Assembly (NCBI GenBank): GCA_019245275.1
Contig: JAFARW010000066.1
Coordinates: forward strand, 1 to 15,241
Source: Vulcanimicrobiota bacterium
Lineage (GTDB): Bacteria > Vulcanimicrobiota > Vulcanimicrobiia > Vulcanimicrobiales > Vulcanimicrobiaceae
DNA length: 15,241 bases
Reading direction: 5' to 3'
Numbering within the stretch: position 1 is the stretch's first letter; every line of letters begins with the position of its first letter. Both the position numbers and the translations under genes were made by a program. Under the pieces are notes generated by a model. It did not search any database and was not told where the DNA came from. It was given only the letters and a program-made list of their open reading frames with translations. Below are positions 7,925 to 14,433 of the stretch, piece after piece.

Positions 7925-9126
7925 TCGGACTGGCGTACTGCGACGCGAAGGGGCGCATCTTTTTCGATCCGGGTCGAGAGCCGTTGGCTGACGGCGGCGT
8001 CGTGCGCAGGGTCGGTGAGGATGAGCTGATCGCGGCGCCGCCCGGCACGATGCCGATGGTCTTACCGGACCGGCGCCCCGCATTGCTCGACGGGACCCCG
8101 GGTGCCCAATATGCCCTTGCCGCCGCTCTGCCCGCCGGTTATACGCGCCTACTGCTGCCGGCCTATACTAAGGAAGACGGAGCGCCGGCGCTGCCGCTTT
8201 TCGGCTACACGTTCGCCTGCGTCGTCGACGACGAACTGCACGTTGCGGCCGCCCGCACCGATGAAGCCGAAGATTGGCAACCGCGGTCCTTCGCAAGCGG
8301 AGAGCTCGAAGAACTCATCGCCCGTAAAGTCAGCCGTGATCCGACGAATCGCGTTCTCTCACAACTCGCGATCTGTGCTCGAGACTACGGCTGCTTCACG
8401 GCCCAGAATGTCTTTCTGGAGCGCGGCGAAGCGGCGCTCCCCGTTTCGCCTAAGTGCAACGCGCGATGCGTGGGCTGCATTTCGGAATTGGAAGATGAAC
8501 GCGGTGTTCCAGCGCCGCAAACGCGCATCACGTTTGACGCAACGCCCGACGAGCTGGCGCGCATTGCGACCGCGCATTTTACCACAATCCCCAGCGGCGT
8601 CGTCTCTTTCGGTCAAGGGTGTGAAGGAGAGCCGCTGTTGCGCTCGATCGCAATCGCCCGCACGATCGAACAGATTCGCGGGCAAACCGCTGCGGGCACG
8701 ATCAATCTAAACACGAACGGCAGTCAACCGGCGGCGCTGCGCCGTTGCATCGACGCCGGCTTGCAGGCCGTGCGCATCAGTTTGAATTCTTTTCGAGCCG
8801 ATGTCTATGCCGCGTATTATCGGCCGCAGGGGTACACGTTGGATGACGTTCTGGAAAGCATTCGGCTCGCGCACGACGCCGGATTGCAAGTGTCGCTGAA
8901 CTACCTGACTCATCCGGGTGTTACGGATGATCGCACCGAGATCGCTGCGGCGCGCAACTTCTTGTGTGCGGTGCCGGTGCAGATGGTGCAGACGCGCACG
9001 CTCAACATCGACCCCGAATGGTATTTCGAGGCGGTTGGCAGGCCGCGCCGGCCGCTCGGCATGCGCCAGGCACTAGAAGCGCTGCGGGAATCGGCGCCGC
9101 TCGGCAACTTCACGCACACGCACTAA
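7921..9126 (+). CDS. uncharacterised radical SAM protein
   Basis: 401-residue protein with a central radical SAM domain. The 4Fe-4S ligands are Cys179, Cys183 and Cys186 in SPKCNARCVGC. The SAM-binding glycine/acidic motif follows at 229-238 (SFGQGCEGEP), then INLNTNGS (261-268) and VRISLNSF (284-291) on later barrel strands. The first 170 residues form a separate domain that I do not recognise; it ends just before the cluster. No C-terminal SPASM-like cysteine cluster is visible, so it probably holds a single cluster. The GTG start overlaps the GNAT stop (GTGA), and it is the last gene of the operon. Reaction and substrate are unknown; the CNARCxGCIS motif resembles a family annotated only as radical SAM protein. 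Confidence 0.88.
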   Translation: MIGLAYCDAKGRIFFDPGREPLADGGVVRRVGEDELIAAPPGTMPMVLPDRRPALLDGTPGAQYALAAALPAGYTRLLLPAYTKEDGAPALPLFGYTFACVVDDELHVAAARTDEAEDWQPRSFASGELEELIARKVSRDPTNRVLSQLAICARDYGCFTAQNVFLERGEAALPVSPKCNARCVGCISELEDERGVPAPQTRITFDATPDELARIATAHFTTIPSGVVSFGQGCEGEPLLRSIAIARTIEQIRGQTAAGTINLNTNGSQPAALRRCIDAGLQAVRISLNSFRADVYAAYYRPQGYTLDDVLESIRLAHDAGLQVSLNYLTHPGVTDDRTEIAAARNFLCAVPVQMVQTRTLNIDPEWYFEAVGRPRRPLGMRQALEALRESAPLGNFTHTH

Positions 9127-9172
9127 ACCGCGCGACTGAAGGCTAGTTGCTCGTGCCCGCGTTCGCCGAAGC

Positions 9173-9595
9173 TTAGCTTGACATCGCCTGAACGTGTTCG
9201 TTCAGGATATTTAAGATGATCTCGGTGGAAGAGATCACGGTCACCGGATCCTCGGCATCGAGCGATTCGAAGATCATCTTGTTGCGCGGATTGTTGACGC
9301 GTGCGATGCAACGCGGCTTGTTGGCCTGTTTCTTTGCGATGAGAACGACGACGAGGTTGTCTTCGTCATCGCCCGTATCCGCAACGACGACATCGGCGCG
9401 CGCGACGCCGGCCTGCGCCAGGACTTCCGGATCGCAGCCGTCGCCAACGACCGTCACGTCCCGCTCGAGCAGCTGCTCCATCGCTTTTGCTTTGCGCTCC
9501 GCTTTCTCAACGACGACGACCTCGTGGTCTTGTTGCAGCAAAGCGCGCGTCAGGTGAGAGCCGACCTTTCCGCCGCCAACGATCAGGATGAACAT
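9173..9595 (-). CDS. TrkA N-domain (RCK/KTN) protein, short form
   Basis: 140-residue cytosolic Rossmann protein of the type that gates Trk/Ktr K+ transporters in response to NAD(H) or ATP. The dinucleotide motif is at the N-terminus (VGGGKVGSHL, residues 6-15) with an acidic residue closing strand 2 (VVVVEKAE), as in NAD binders. It continues VVGDGCDPEVLAQAGV, ADVVVADTGDDEDNLVV and ARVNNPRN, the usual RCK-N landmarks. It stops after ISSTEIILNILNEHVQ and has no TrkA-C (RCK-C) domain. It lies 6 bases downstream of the larger trkA gene, so the two are surely co-transcribed and may form mixed rings. No K+ channel subunit (TrkH/KtrB) is in the window. Convergent with the radical SAM gene across a 46-base gap. 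Confidence 0.9.
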   Translation of the reverse strand: MFILIVGGGKVGSHLTRALLQQDHEVVVVEKAERKAKAMEQLLERDVTVVGDGCDPEVLAQAGVARADVVVADTGDDEDNLVVVLIAKKQANKPRCIARVNNPRNKMIFESLDAEDPVTVISSTEIILNILNEHVQAMSS

Positions 9596-9601
9596 CGCTC
9601 G

Positions 9602-10279
9602 TTAGGCAGTCATCCGCGTGGCAACCGGTTCGGCGGTCTCGAAGAGCGTCGCAAACTCCGAGATTGCTTCCGGCGCAACGATCGCGTTGATTTCATCGCC
9701 TTCGCTGAGCAGCGTGTCGTTTGCAGGCACGCGTACTCTCTTGCCCGAGCGAATCGCCGCGATGCGAATGCGTCCGGGACGTTCGAACTCCGCGACGCGT
9801 TTGCCGGCGTTCTCAGCGGATACCGTTGCCGAGAGCGAAGTAACTTGGCCGTAGTCAAAAGATTGCAGCGTATCCCATGGCGCTTCGGTCAGCACGTCGC
9901 GAATCAATTTCGCGCCAATGGTCGTCGGACAGACGGTGTCGATTCCCAGTTCGCGATACATTTGGCCGCGCGGGGGATCGTAGATGCGCGCGACGATGCG
10001 CTTGATCTTGAACATCCGCTGGGCGATCAAGGCGGCCATCACATTGCGGTTGTCGCCGTTCGTAACGGCAATGAATCCATCGGCGCGGCCGGCGCCCGAA
10101 CGCTTTAGGACGTCGTAGTCGATGCCCGTGCCGACGACCACATGGCCCTTAAATCGCGTGCCGAGCCGCTTGAAAGCCGCCGGGTTTTCATCGACGACGA
10201 TCACTTCGTGGTTATCCGCATCGAGCAGTTTTGCAAGCGCGGCACCGACTCGGCCGCATCCAACGATCAAGTACCTCAT
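9602..10279 (-). CDS. trkA: Trk/Ktr-type K+ uptake regulatory protein TrkA (RCK-N + RCK-C)
   Basis: 225-residue regulator of a Trk/Ktr potassium uptake system. The N-terminal NAD-binding RCK domain shows VGCGRVGAAL (residues 6-15), VIVVDENP, VVGTGIDYDVLKRSG, FIAVTNGDNRNVMAALIAQ and ARIYDPPRG. After about residue 140 comes a TrkA-C domain (SLSATVSAENAGKRVAEF to LLSEGDEINAIVAP). The length matches KtrA or the mycobacterial CeoB/CeoC type rather than the duplicated 458-residue E. coli TrkA. A good Shine-Dalgarno GGGGAGG (complement of 10287-10293) lies 7 bases before the ATG. First gene of the two-gene minus-strand operon and divergent from tRNA-Pro. Ligand preference cannot be read from the sequence. 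Confidence 0.92.
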   Translation of the reverse strand: MRYLIVGCGRVGAALAKLLDADNHEVIVVDENPAAFKRLGTRFKGHVVVGTGIDYDVLKRSGAGRADGFIAVTNGDNRNVMAALIAQRMFKIKRIVARIYDPPRGQMYRELGIDTVCPTTIGAKLIRDVLTEAPWDTLQSFDYGQVTSLSATVSAENAGKRVAEFERPGRIRIAAIRSGKRVRVPANDTLLSEGDEINAIVAPEAISEFATLFETAEPVATRMTA

Positions 10280-10370
10280 GTGCGCGCCTCCCCTTTCGGC
10301 GCGCCGGCTGGGAGATGCTCTTGCCGAAGCAAGGACCGCTCGAAAACCGCCCGAACAGGAGGACCTCGCT

Positions 10371-10444
10371 CGGGGCGTAGCTCAGCTTGGTAGAGCGCTG
10401 CGTTCGGGACGCAGAGGTCACAGGTTCAAATCCTGCCGCCCCGA
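10371..10444 (+). tRNA. tRNA-Pro (anticodon CGG)
   Basis: A 74-base cloverleaf. The acceptor stem CGGGGCG pairs fully with CGCCCCG (10437-10443), with discriminator A at 10444. The D-arm is GCTC...GAGC and the anticodon stem CTGCG/CGCAG encloses TTCGGGA, giving anticodon CGG and G37. The T-loop is TTCAAAT on the stem ACAGG/CCTGC, whose outermost pair is A-C, a mismatch. The 3' CCA is not encoded. It reads the CCG codon, which is common in this GC-rich DNA. The Clp N-domain gene starts about 20 bases downstream, so it may be read from the same transcript. Confidence 0.95.
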
Positions 10445-10465
10445 TATCTCTTGAAAGTAGAGCGG

Positions 10466-10876
10466 ATGTTTTCAAGGTTCAGCCCAGCGTCGCGACGGAT
10501 TTTGCGCGCCGCAGAGCAAGAATGCCGCAACCACAACCACTATTACGTGGGTGCGGAGCATATTTTGCTCGCGTTGCTCGAAGAGCACGATTCTGCGATC
10601 GGCGCGCGTTTGGCGGCAGATCAGATCGACTACGCCGATGCGCATGCAGAGGCGCGTCGGGCGCTCGGGACCGGCGAAGATCGCAGCTGGGAAGGCATCC
10701 TCGTTACGCCGCGCGTCCGCAAGATCGTCGCGCTCGCCGAAGCGCGCGCCCAAGATCGTGACGTCGAACCGTTGGATCTTTTCGAAGCGATTCGGGAAGA
10801 AGGCGGCGGCCTGGCCGCGGACATTCTGCGTCGCGCCGCTGTCGTAGAAAAAGTCACCTCGCCCGTCCGCAAATAG
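10466..10876 (+). CDS. stand-alone Clp N-terminal (Clp R) domain protein
   Basis: 136-residue protein that matches only the substrate/adaptor-binding N-domain of ClpA/ClpC unfoldases. Repeat one is FSPASRRILRAAEQECRNHN, then YVGAEHILLALLEE; repeat two is VTPRVRKIVALAEARAQDRD, then PLDLFEAIREEGGGLAADIL. There is no Walker A or B and no AAA+ module follows, so it cannot unfold proteins itself. Such free N-domains might bind ClpC partners or substrates; that role is inference. ATG 10466 aligns with ClpC N-termini; a TTG at 10451 would add five residues. Its TAG shares one base with the GTG of the DedA gene (TAGTG), so the two are probably coupled. Confidence 0.85.
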   Translation: MFSRFSPASRRILRAAEQECRNHNHYYVGAEHILLALLEEHDSAIGARLAADQIDYADAHAEARRALGTGEDRSWEGILVTPRVRKIVALAEARAQDRDVEPLDLFEAIREEGGGLAADILRRAAVVEKVTSPVRK

Positions 10877-11490
10877 TGCAACAACTCTCCGCGGCGTTGC
10901 TCGCGTTGGTCGACCACGCGGGATACTTCGGCTTGCTCCTGACGATGGCGATTGGAAACATCGGCGTACCGGTTGGCTCCGAAATTATTCTGCCGGCTGC
11001 AGGCGCGCTTGTCGCGACGGGACACTTGCACAGTCTGGCTGCAACGATCGCGGTTGCGGTACTCGGAGAGCTGCTCGGCGGGACCGTTGGATACGCGATC
11101 GGACGTTATGGCGGCAGAGCGTTCGTGCACCGCTACGGGCACTACGTGCTCTTTCACGAAGCGGAAATGGTGCGGGTTGAAGCGTTCTTCACGCGCTACG
11201 GCAGCTTCGCGATCTTCCTGTGTCGCTTCATTCCGGTGCTGCGCGGCATCGTCGCGATTCCAGCGGGCATTGCGCGCATGGCGCTCGTGCCGTTTTACCT
11301 CTGGACCGCCCTGGGATCGCTCGGGTTTTGCGCTGCACTGATCTACGTCGGGCACACCCTCGGCAAGAACTTTGGCGTTATCGTGCCGGCGCTGCATCGG
11401 TTCTCGCTGCTGATCATCATCCTGCTCGTGGTCGTCATCGTGCTGTACTTCATCCTGCGCCGGCGAGCGGCGGCCCGTAACGAAATCTAA
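10876..11490 (+). CDS. DedA-family integral membrane protein
   Basis: 204-residue inner-membrane protein of the DedA/VTT (SNARE-associated) superfamily, whose members flip or exchange lipids such as undecaprenyl phosphate or phosphatidylethanolamine and affect envelope and proton-motive-force homeostasis. Visible: a re-entrant/TM region at 17-50 with GSEIILPAAGAL (Glu35), the glycine-rich GELLGGTVGYAIGRYGG (64-80), the family core FFTRYGSFAIFLCRFIPVLR with PAGIARM (104-135, with Arg117 and Arg123), and C-terminal TM helices at 138-165 and 176-195, ending in a basic tail. The acidic residue often found in LGD before GY is glycine here. GTG start overlapping the preceding stop. Specific lipid substrate unknown. 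Confidence 0.9.
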   Translation: MQQLSAALLALVDHAGYFGLLLTMAIGNIGVPVGSEIILPAAGALVATGHLHSLAATIAVAVLGELLGGTVGYAIGRYGGRAFVHRYGHYVLFHEAEMVRVEAFFTRYGSFAIFLCRFIPVLRGIVAIPAGIARMALVPFYLWTALGSLGFCAALIYVGHTLGKNFGVIVPALHRFSLLIIILLVVVIVLYFILRRRAAARNEI

Positions 11491-11514
11491 GGGCCGCGTG
11501 TTGAAGAACTCGCG

Positions 11515-13491
11515 GTGTCGACGCGAAGCGTAAACTTTAAAGAGAAACTGAGCCAGGTCCCCGACGCCCCAGGTGTTTACCTGATGGTGGGCGAGGGCGA
11601 TCGCATTCTCTATATCGGTAAGGCACTTTCGTTGCGCAACCGCGTCCGTTCGTACTTCCAGGAAAGCTCCGAGCACCACGTTCGAACGCAAGCGATGGTC
11701 GAGCGCGTCGTCGACGTGCGCACGATCGTCGTCAGCAACGAAGTCGAGGCGCTGATCTTAGAAGCGAATCTGATCAAGCGTCACCAGCCCGCGTTCAACG
11801 TCCGGCTGCGCGACGACAAGCGGTATCCGTACTTGAAAGTCACGAACGAAGCATTTCCGCGCGTCGTCTTCACGCGCGTCGTGCGCAACGATGGAGCGCG
11901 CTACTTCGGTCCGTACACGAATGCGCATGGCCTGCGCGAGCTCATCGACCTCGTCCGGCTTGTCTTTCCACTACGAACTTGCCGCGAGCCCATCGATGGG
12001 CGTCGCGCACGGCCGTGCTTACAATATCACATCAAACGCTGTCTTGCACCCTGCGTCGGTTACCAAAGCGAGGCCGAGTACGACGCGATCGTCGACGAAG
12101 TCGTGTTGTTTTTAGAAGGTAAGCAAGAGCATCTGCTGTCGCGCTTGCAGCACGAGATGGCGGATGCGGCGCAGGGTCTGAACTTCGAAGCGGCCGCGCG
12201 GCTGCGCGATCGCATCGTGCAGGTGCGGCGCGTCACCGAAAATCAGAAAGTCGTGTGGCGTTCGCGCGTCGACATGGACTTGATTGCGATGGCACGCGCG
12301 CAAGGCCAAGCTTGCGTTCAGGTCTTCATGGTGCGAAGCGGCAAACTGATAGCGCAGGAGCACTTCATTCTGGACGGAGTGCACGACCAGTCGGAGGCCG
12401 AGCTCTACTCCGAATTCCTCAAGCAATTTTACACCGCTCGAACGGCGGGCGCGCTGGATGGTGCGCTTGAAACGGCATCGCCGGCACGCCAAGCGCTCGA
12501 GAACGAGGTGCCGGTTTTCTTGCGTGCGCGCGCACGGCGTCAAGCTGCCAGCGCGCTTCCGAAGGAGATTCTCGTAACATCCGTACCGGTCGATCAATCG
12601 GTGATCGAGAGCTGGTTGACTGAACTCAAAGGCCAGCGCGTGCGCGTTTTGCGCGCTGCACGAGGCGCTCGTGCCGACTACCTGCGATTAGTGCAAACGA
12701 ATGCGCAAGCCAATCTCAAAGCATTCCTAGCGCACCAAGAAGCCGAAGAGACCGCGCAGACCCGTTCGCTCACGGAACTCGCGAATGCCCTCGAGTTGCC
12801 GGAGCTGCCGATGCGCATCGAGTGTTACGACATCTCGAATATCAGCGGCTCGAACCCGACCAGCTCAATGGTAGTCTTCATCGGCGGACGGGCTCGCAAG
12901 AGCGAGTACAGGCGGTTCAAGATCCAATACGATCGAGGTCCCAACGATTTCGCGATGATGCAAGAGACGCTGCGACGGCGGCTGCGCTACTTAAGGGCGC
13001 GCACCGACGAGGATTTGACGGCGCAGCGTGCGGCTTTGTTACACAAAGAGAAGTTCAGCCAGAAGCCGGATCTACTATTGATCGACGGCGGCAAGGGGCA
13101 ACTGAACGCGGTACAAGATGTGCTTGAAGAGATGGACATGACGGGAATCCTCGCGGCCGGTCTAGCGAAAGAACACGAATGGCTCTATCTGCCCGGTCAG
13201 CCCGATCCGATCGTCTTGCCTCCGAACTCCGCCGCGCTCCATTTGGTGATGCGCATTCGCGACGAGGCGCACCGCTTTGCCCTCGCATATCATCGGCAGC
13301 GTCGCGGCAAGGCGATGACGAGCTCGGCATTAGATGCCCTCAAAGGTGTCGGGCCGATGCGCAAGAAGCGTTTGCTCAGGAGGTTCGGGTCGATTGCCGC
13401 GATCAAGCGCGCGAATCTCGATGAGATTGCCGCTGTGAAAGGCATGACGTCGGGCCTTGCATCACGCGTCAAGTCTGCGTTAGGAGGATAG
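11515..13491 (+). CDS. uvrC: excinuclease ABC subunit C (UvrC)
   Basis: Makes the two incisions flanking a lesion handed over by UvrA/UvrB in nucleotide excision repair. 658 residues with every expected domain: GIY-YIG nuclease (GVYLM at 20-24, ILYIGKALSLRNRVRSYF at 31-48) for the 3' cut; UVR motif (about 204-237, LNFEAAARLRDRIVQV) that contacts UvrB; the RNase H-like 5' nuclease with Asp439 (CYDISNISGSNP), Asp524 (LLLIDGGKGQ) and His586 (RDEAHRFA); and tandem helix-hairpin-helix at the C-terminus (LKGVGPMRKKRLLRRFGS, then AAVKGMTSGLASRVKSALGG). GTG start 24 bases after dedA. uvrA and uvrB are not in the window. Its last two glycine codons double as the ribosome binding site of the next gene. 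Confidence 0.97.
   Translation: MSTRSVNFKEKLSQVPDAPGVYLMVGEGDRILYIGKALSLRNRVRSYFQESSEHHVRTQAMVERVVDVRTIVVSNEVEALILEANLIKRHQPAFNVRLRDDKRYPYLKVTNEAFPRVVFTRVVRNDGARYFGPYTNAHGLRELIDLVRLVFPLRTCREPIDGRRARPCLQYHIKRCLAPCVGYQSEAEYDAIVDEVVLFLEGKQEHLLSRLQHEMADAAQGLNFEAAARLRDRIVQVRRVTENQKVVWRSRVDMDLIAMARAQGQACVQVFMVRSGKLIAQEHFILDGVHDQSEAELYSEFLKQFYTARTAGALDGALETASPARQALENEVPVFLRARARRQAASALPKEILVTSVPVDQSVIESWLTELKGQRVRVLRAARGARADYLRLVQTNAQANLKAFLAHQEAEETAQTRSLTELANALELPELPMRIECYDISNISGSNPTSSMVVFIGGRARKSEYRRFKIQYDRGPNDFAMMQETLRRRLRYLRARTDEDLTAQRAALLHKEKFSQKPDLLLIDGGKGQLNAVQDVLEEMDMTGILAAGLAKEHEWLYLPGQPDPIVLPPNSAALHLVMRIRDEAHRFALAYHRQRRGKAMTSSALDALKGVGPMRKKRLLRRFGSIAAIKRANLDEIAAVKGMTSGLASRVKSALGG
13482..13487 (+). 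promoter_or_regulatory. ribosome binding site of the holin-4-like gene
   Basis: AGGAGG, a perfect Shine-Dalgarno core, 5 bases before ATG 13493. It is made from the final GGA GGA (Gly-Gly) codons of uvrC just before its TAG, so the downstream gene is probably coupled to uvrC translation. It also fixes the start of the small membrane protein. It is the strongest plus-strand SD in front of a gene in the window. Confidence 0.85.
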
Positions 13492-13492
13492 C

Positions 13493-13870
13493 ATGTCCTG
13501 GATCATACGCTTTATTATCAACGCGATTGTGCTGTGGCTTATCGTTGAGTATGTGCCCGGCTTCACGAATGGCGCCGGCGTGCCGCATGCGATCCCGATA
13601 TGGCCAACGGTGATTATCGCAGCGATCATCTTTGGAATCGTGAACGCGATCATTGGTCCGATCCTGCGGCTTCTCAGCGCTCCGCTTACGTGGATAACGC
13701 ATGGCCTGTTTGCGGTCATCATCAACTGGATCTTGTTTGCAATCGCGATTTGGATCACGCCGAATCTCAAAGGCACGTGGCTTGCCACGTTAATCGGCGC
13801 GATTATCATGATGGTCATCTCGACGCTCGTTCACATGGTCAGCGAGCCGCGAACGACAGCCACCGCGTAG
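13493..13870 (+). CDS. small four-helix membrane protein, phage-holin-4/DUF360-like
   Basis: 125-residue, very hydrophobic protein with about four membrane helices at residues about 3-20, 38-60, 63-86 and 90-116, in the order typical of the Phage_holin_4_2 (PF04020-type) family: FIINAIVLWLIVEYVPGF, then TVIIAAIIFGIVNAIIGPIL, then LTWITHGLFAVIINWILFAI. Despite the family name, chromosomal members are common, occur without phage genes and have no known function; there are no phage genes here. The starting ATG has an excellent ribosome binding site inside the end of uvrC. It ends in a short polar tail (SEPRTTATA). A GC-rich hairpin 23 bases after the stop probably ends the dedA-uvrC transcript. 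Confidence 0.85.
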   Translation: MSWIIRFIINAIVLWLIVEYVPGFTNGAGVPHAIPIWPTVIIAAIIFGIVNAIIGPILRLLSAPLTWITHGLFAVIINWILFAIAIWITPNLKGTWLATLIGAIIMMVISTLVHMVSEPRTTATA

Positions 13871-13892
13871 TACTCGGCCTCTAAGCATCCCT

Positions 13893-13922
13893 CGCCCCGG
13901 CAACCGCAAACTTGCCGGGGCG
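13893..13922 (+). terminator. GC-rich hairpin, probable transcription terminator
   Basis: A perfect 11-bp inverted repeat, CGCCCCGGCAA (13893-13903) and TTGCCGGGGCG (13912-13922), around an 8-base loop. No T-tract follows, so it would be a non-canonical terminator, or a transcript-stabilising hairpin, after the holin-4-like gene. It lies directly before a possible -10 element (TATAGT, 13926-13931) for the tmRNA, so it may insulate ssrA from readthrough. Confidence 0.6.
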
Positions 13923-13941
13923 TGTTATAGTATGAGGTCGC

Positions 13942-14294
13942 GGGGCTGAGTTAGGTTCGACGAAAGGAACCGCGTCGGTGCCAGCAGGCGGAGTTGCGAG
14001 CGCTCCTAAAACGATCGCAAGCGTTTACACGCAAACAATCAATACGCTCTGGCTGCCTAATCTAAGGTAGTCACGGGATGCGGGAGGTCGCCGGAATCAA
14101 CCCGCAAACCGTCACGAGTTCCGGCTGGGAATGGAAAGTTGACCTGCGATCCGTTCCGAAATTGATCTGGTCTGCTGCGGACAGAATCCTGGTTTCGAGG
14201 AGACGTTCGCCTAAGCTAAAATCGAAACTGAGCCTGGAGAAAACGCCGGCAAGGTCTTTCGGACTCGGGGGGCAGTTCCCCGACAGCTCCACCA
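13942..14294 (+). ncRNA. ssrA: transfer-messenger RNA (tmRNA, one-piece)
   Basis: Rescues ribosomes stalled on broken mRNA by acting first as tRNA-Ala and then as a short mRNA for a degradation tag. 353 bases. The 5' end GGGGCTG pairs with CAGCTCC (14284-14290), including the G3-U70 wobble needed by alanyl-tRNA synthetase; discriminator A and an encoded CCA follow (14291-14294). The conserved D-domain reads AGGTTCGACG. The tag reading frame (14031-14060) ends YALAA-stop. Unusual: the T-arm is TCGGGG/CCCCGA with loop GGCAGTT (14265-14283) in place of a 5-bp stem and TTCRANY loop. A possible -10 element TATAGT lies at 13926-13931, without a clear -35; the 5' end would then be trimmed, as by RNase P. 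A strong terminator follows. Confidence 0.95.
14031..14060 (+). other. tmRNA tag-peptide reading frame (ANNQYALAA)
   Basis: The resume codon GCA (14031) is followed by AAC AAT CAA TAC GCT CTG GCT GCC TAA, encoding ANNQYALAA; with the alanine carried by the tmRNA the full tag is AANNQYALAA. The C-terminal YALAA is the signal for ClpXP-type proteases, and the ANN start resembles the usual ANDENYALAA class. The bases before the resume codon (TACAC) keep the U and A at -5 and -4 found in E. coli (UAGUC), which supports the frame. At nine encoded residues it is one shorter than the E. coli tag. Confidence 0.9.
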
Positions 14295-14303
14295 TGATAC
14301 TTT

Positions 14304-14330
14304 CGAAAAAATTGCAAGCAATTTGTTTCG
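14304..14330 (+). other. hairpin in the tmRNA 3' trailer
   Basis: Inverted repeat CGAAAAAATTG (14304-14314) and CAATTTGTTTCG (14319-14330) around a 4-base CAAG loop: 11 bp with one bulged G. It begins 9 bases after the encoded CCA, before the main terminator. It may guide 3' processing of the tmRNA precursor or act as a weak first terminator; AT-rich and not otherwise explained. Confidence 0.5.
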
Positions 14331-14344
14331 AGGGAAGAAAATGT

Positions 14345-14387
14345 AGAAATACGAGTGCACAATAAATGCGCACTCGTATTTCTGTTT
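14345..14387 (+). terminator. rho-independent terminator of ssrA, probably bidirectional
   Basis: A perfect 14-bp stem, AGAAATACGAGTGC (14345-14358) and GCACTCGTATTTCT (14370-14383), with an 11-base loop and a T-rich tail (TTTCTGTTTT). On the minus strand the hairpin is also followed by T-rich sequence (complement of AGAAAATGT), so it can also end the transcript of the secreted-protein gene whose stop lies about 50 bases away. Confidence 0.9.
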
Positions 14388-14433
14388 TGATTGGCGTCAG
14401 CAACAAGAGTAGCCGTACGCCGAGCGCTACTTC

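Noticed and set aside
7385..8083. 232-residue minus-strand open frame
   Set aside because: Antisense to dapF, GNAT and the radical SAM gene, Arg/Pro-rich, with no recognisable motif.
10357..10363. Strong SD-like AGGAGGA upstream of tRNA-Pro
   Set aside because: No start codon follows at a suitable distance; the tRNA begins 8 bases later.
10630..11691. 353-residue minus-strand open frame
   Set aside because: Antisense to the Clp N, DedA and uvrC genes; low-complexity Arg/Gln/His/Asp composition typical of a GC-rich shadow frame.
13493..13870. Prophage remnant suggested by the holin-like protein
   Set aside because: The family is widespread on chromosomes and no endolysin, structural gene or integrase is nearby.
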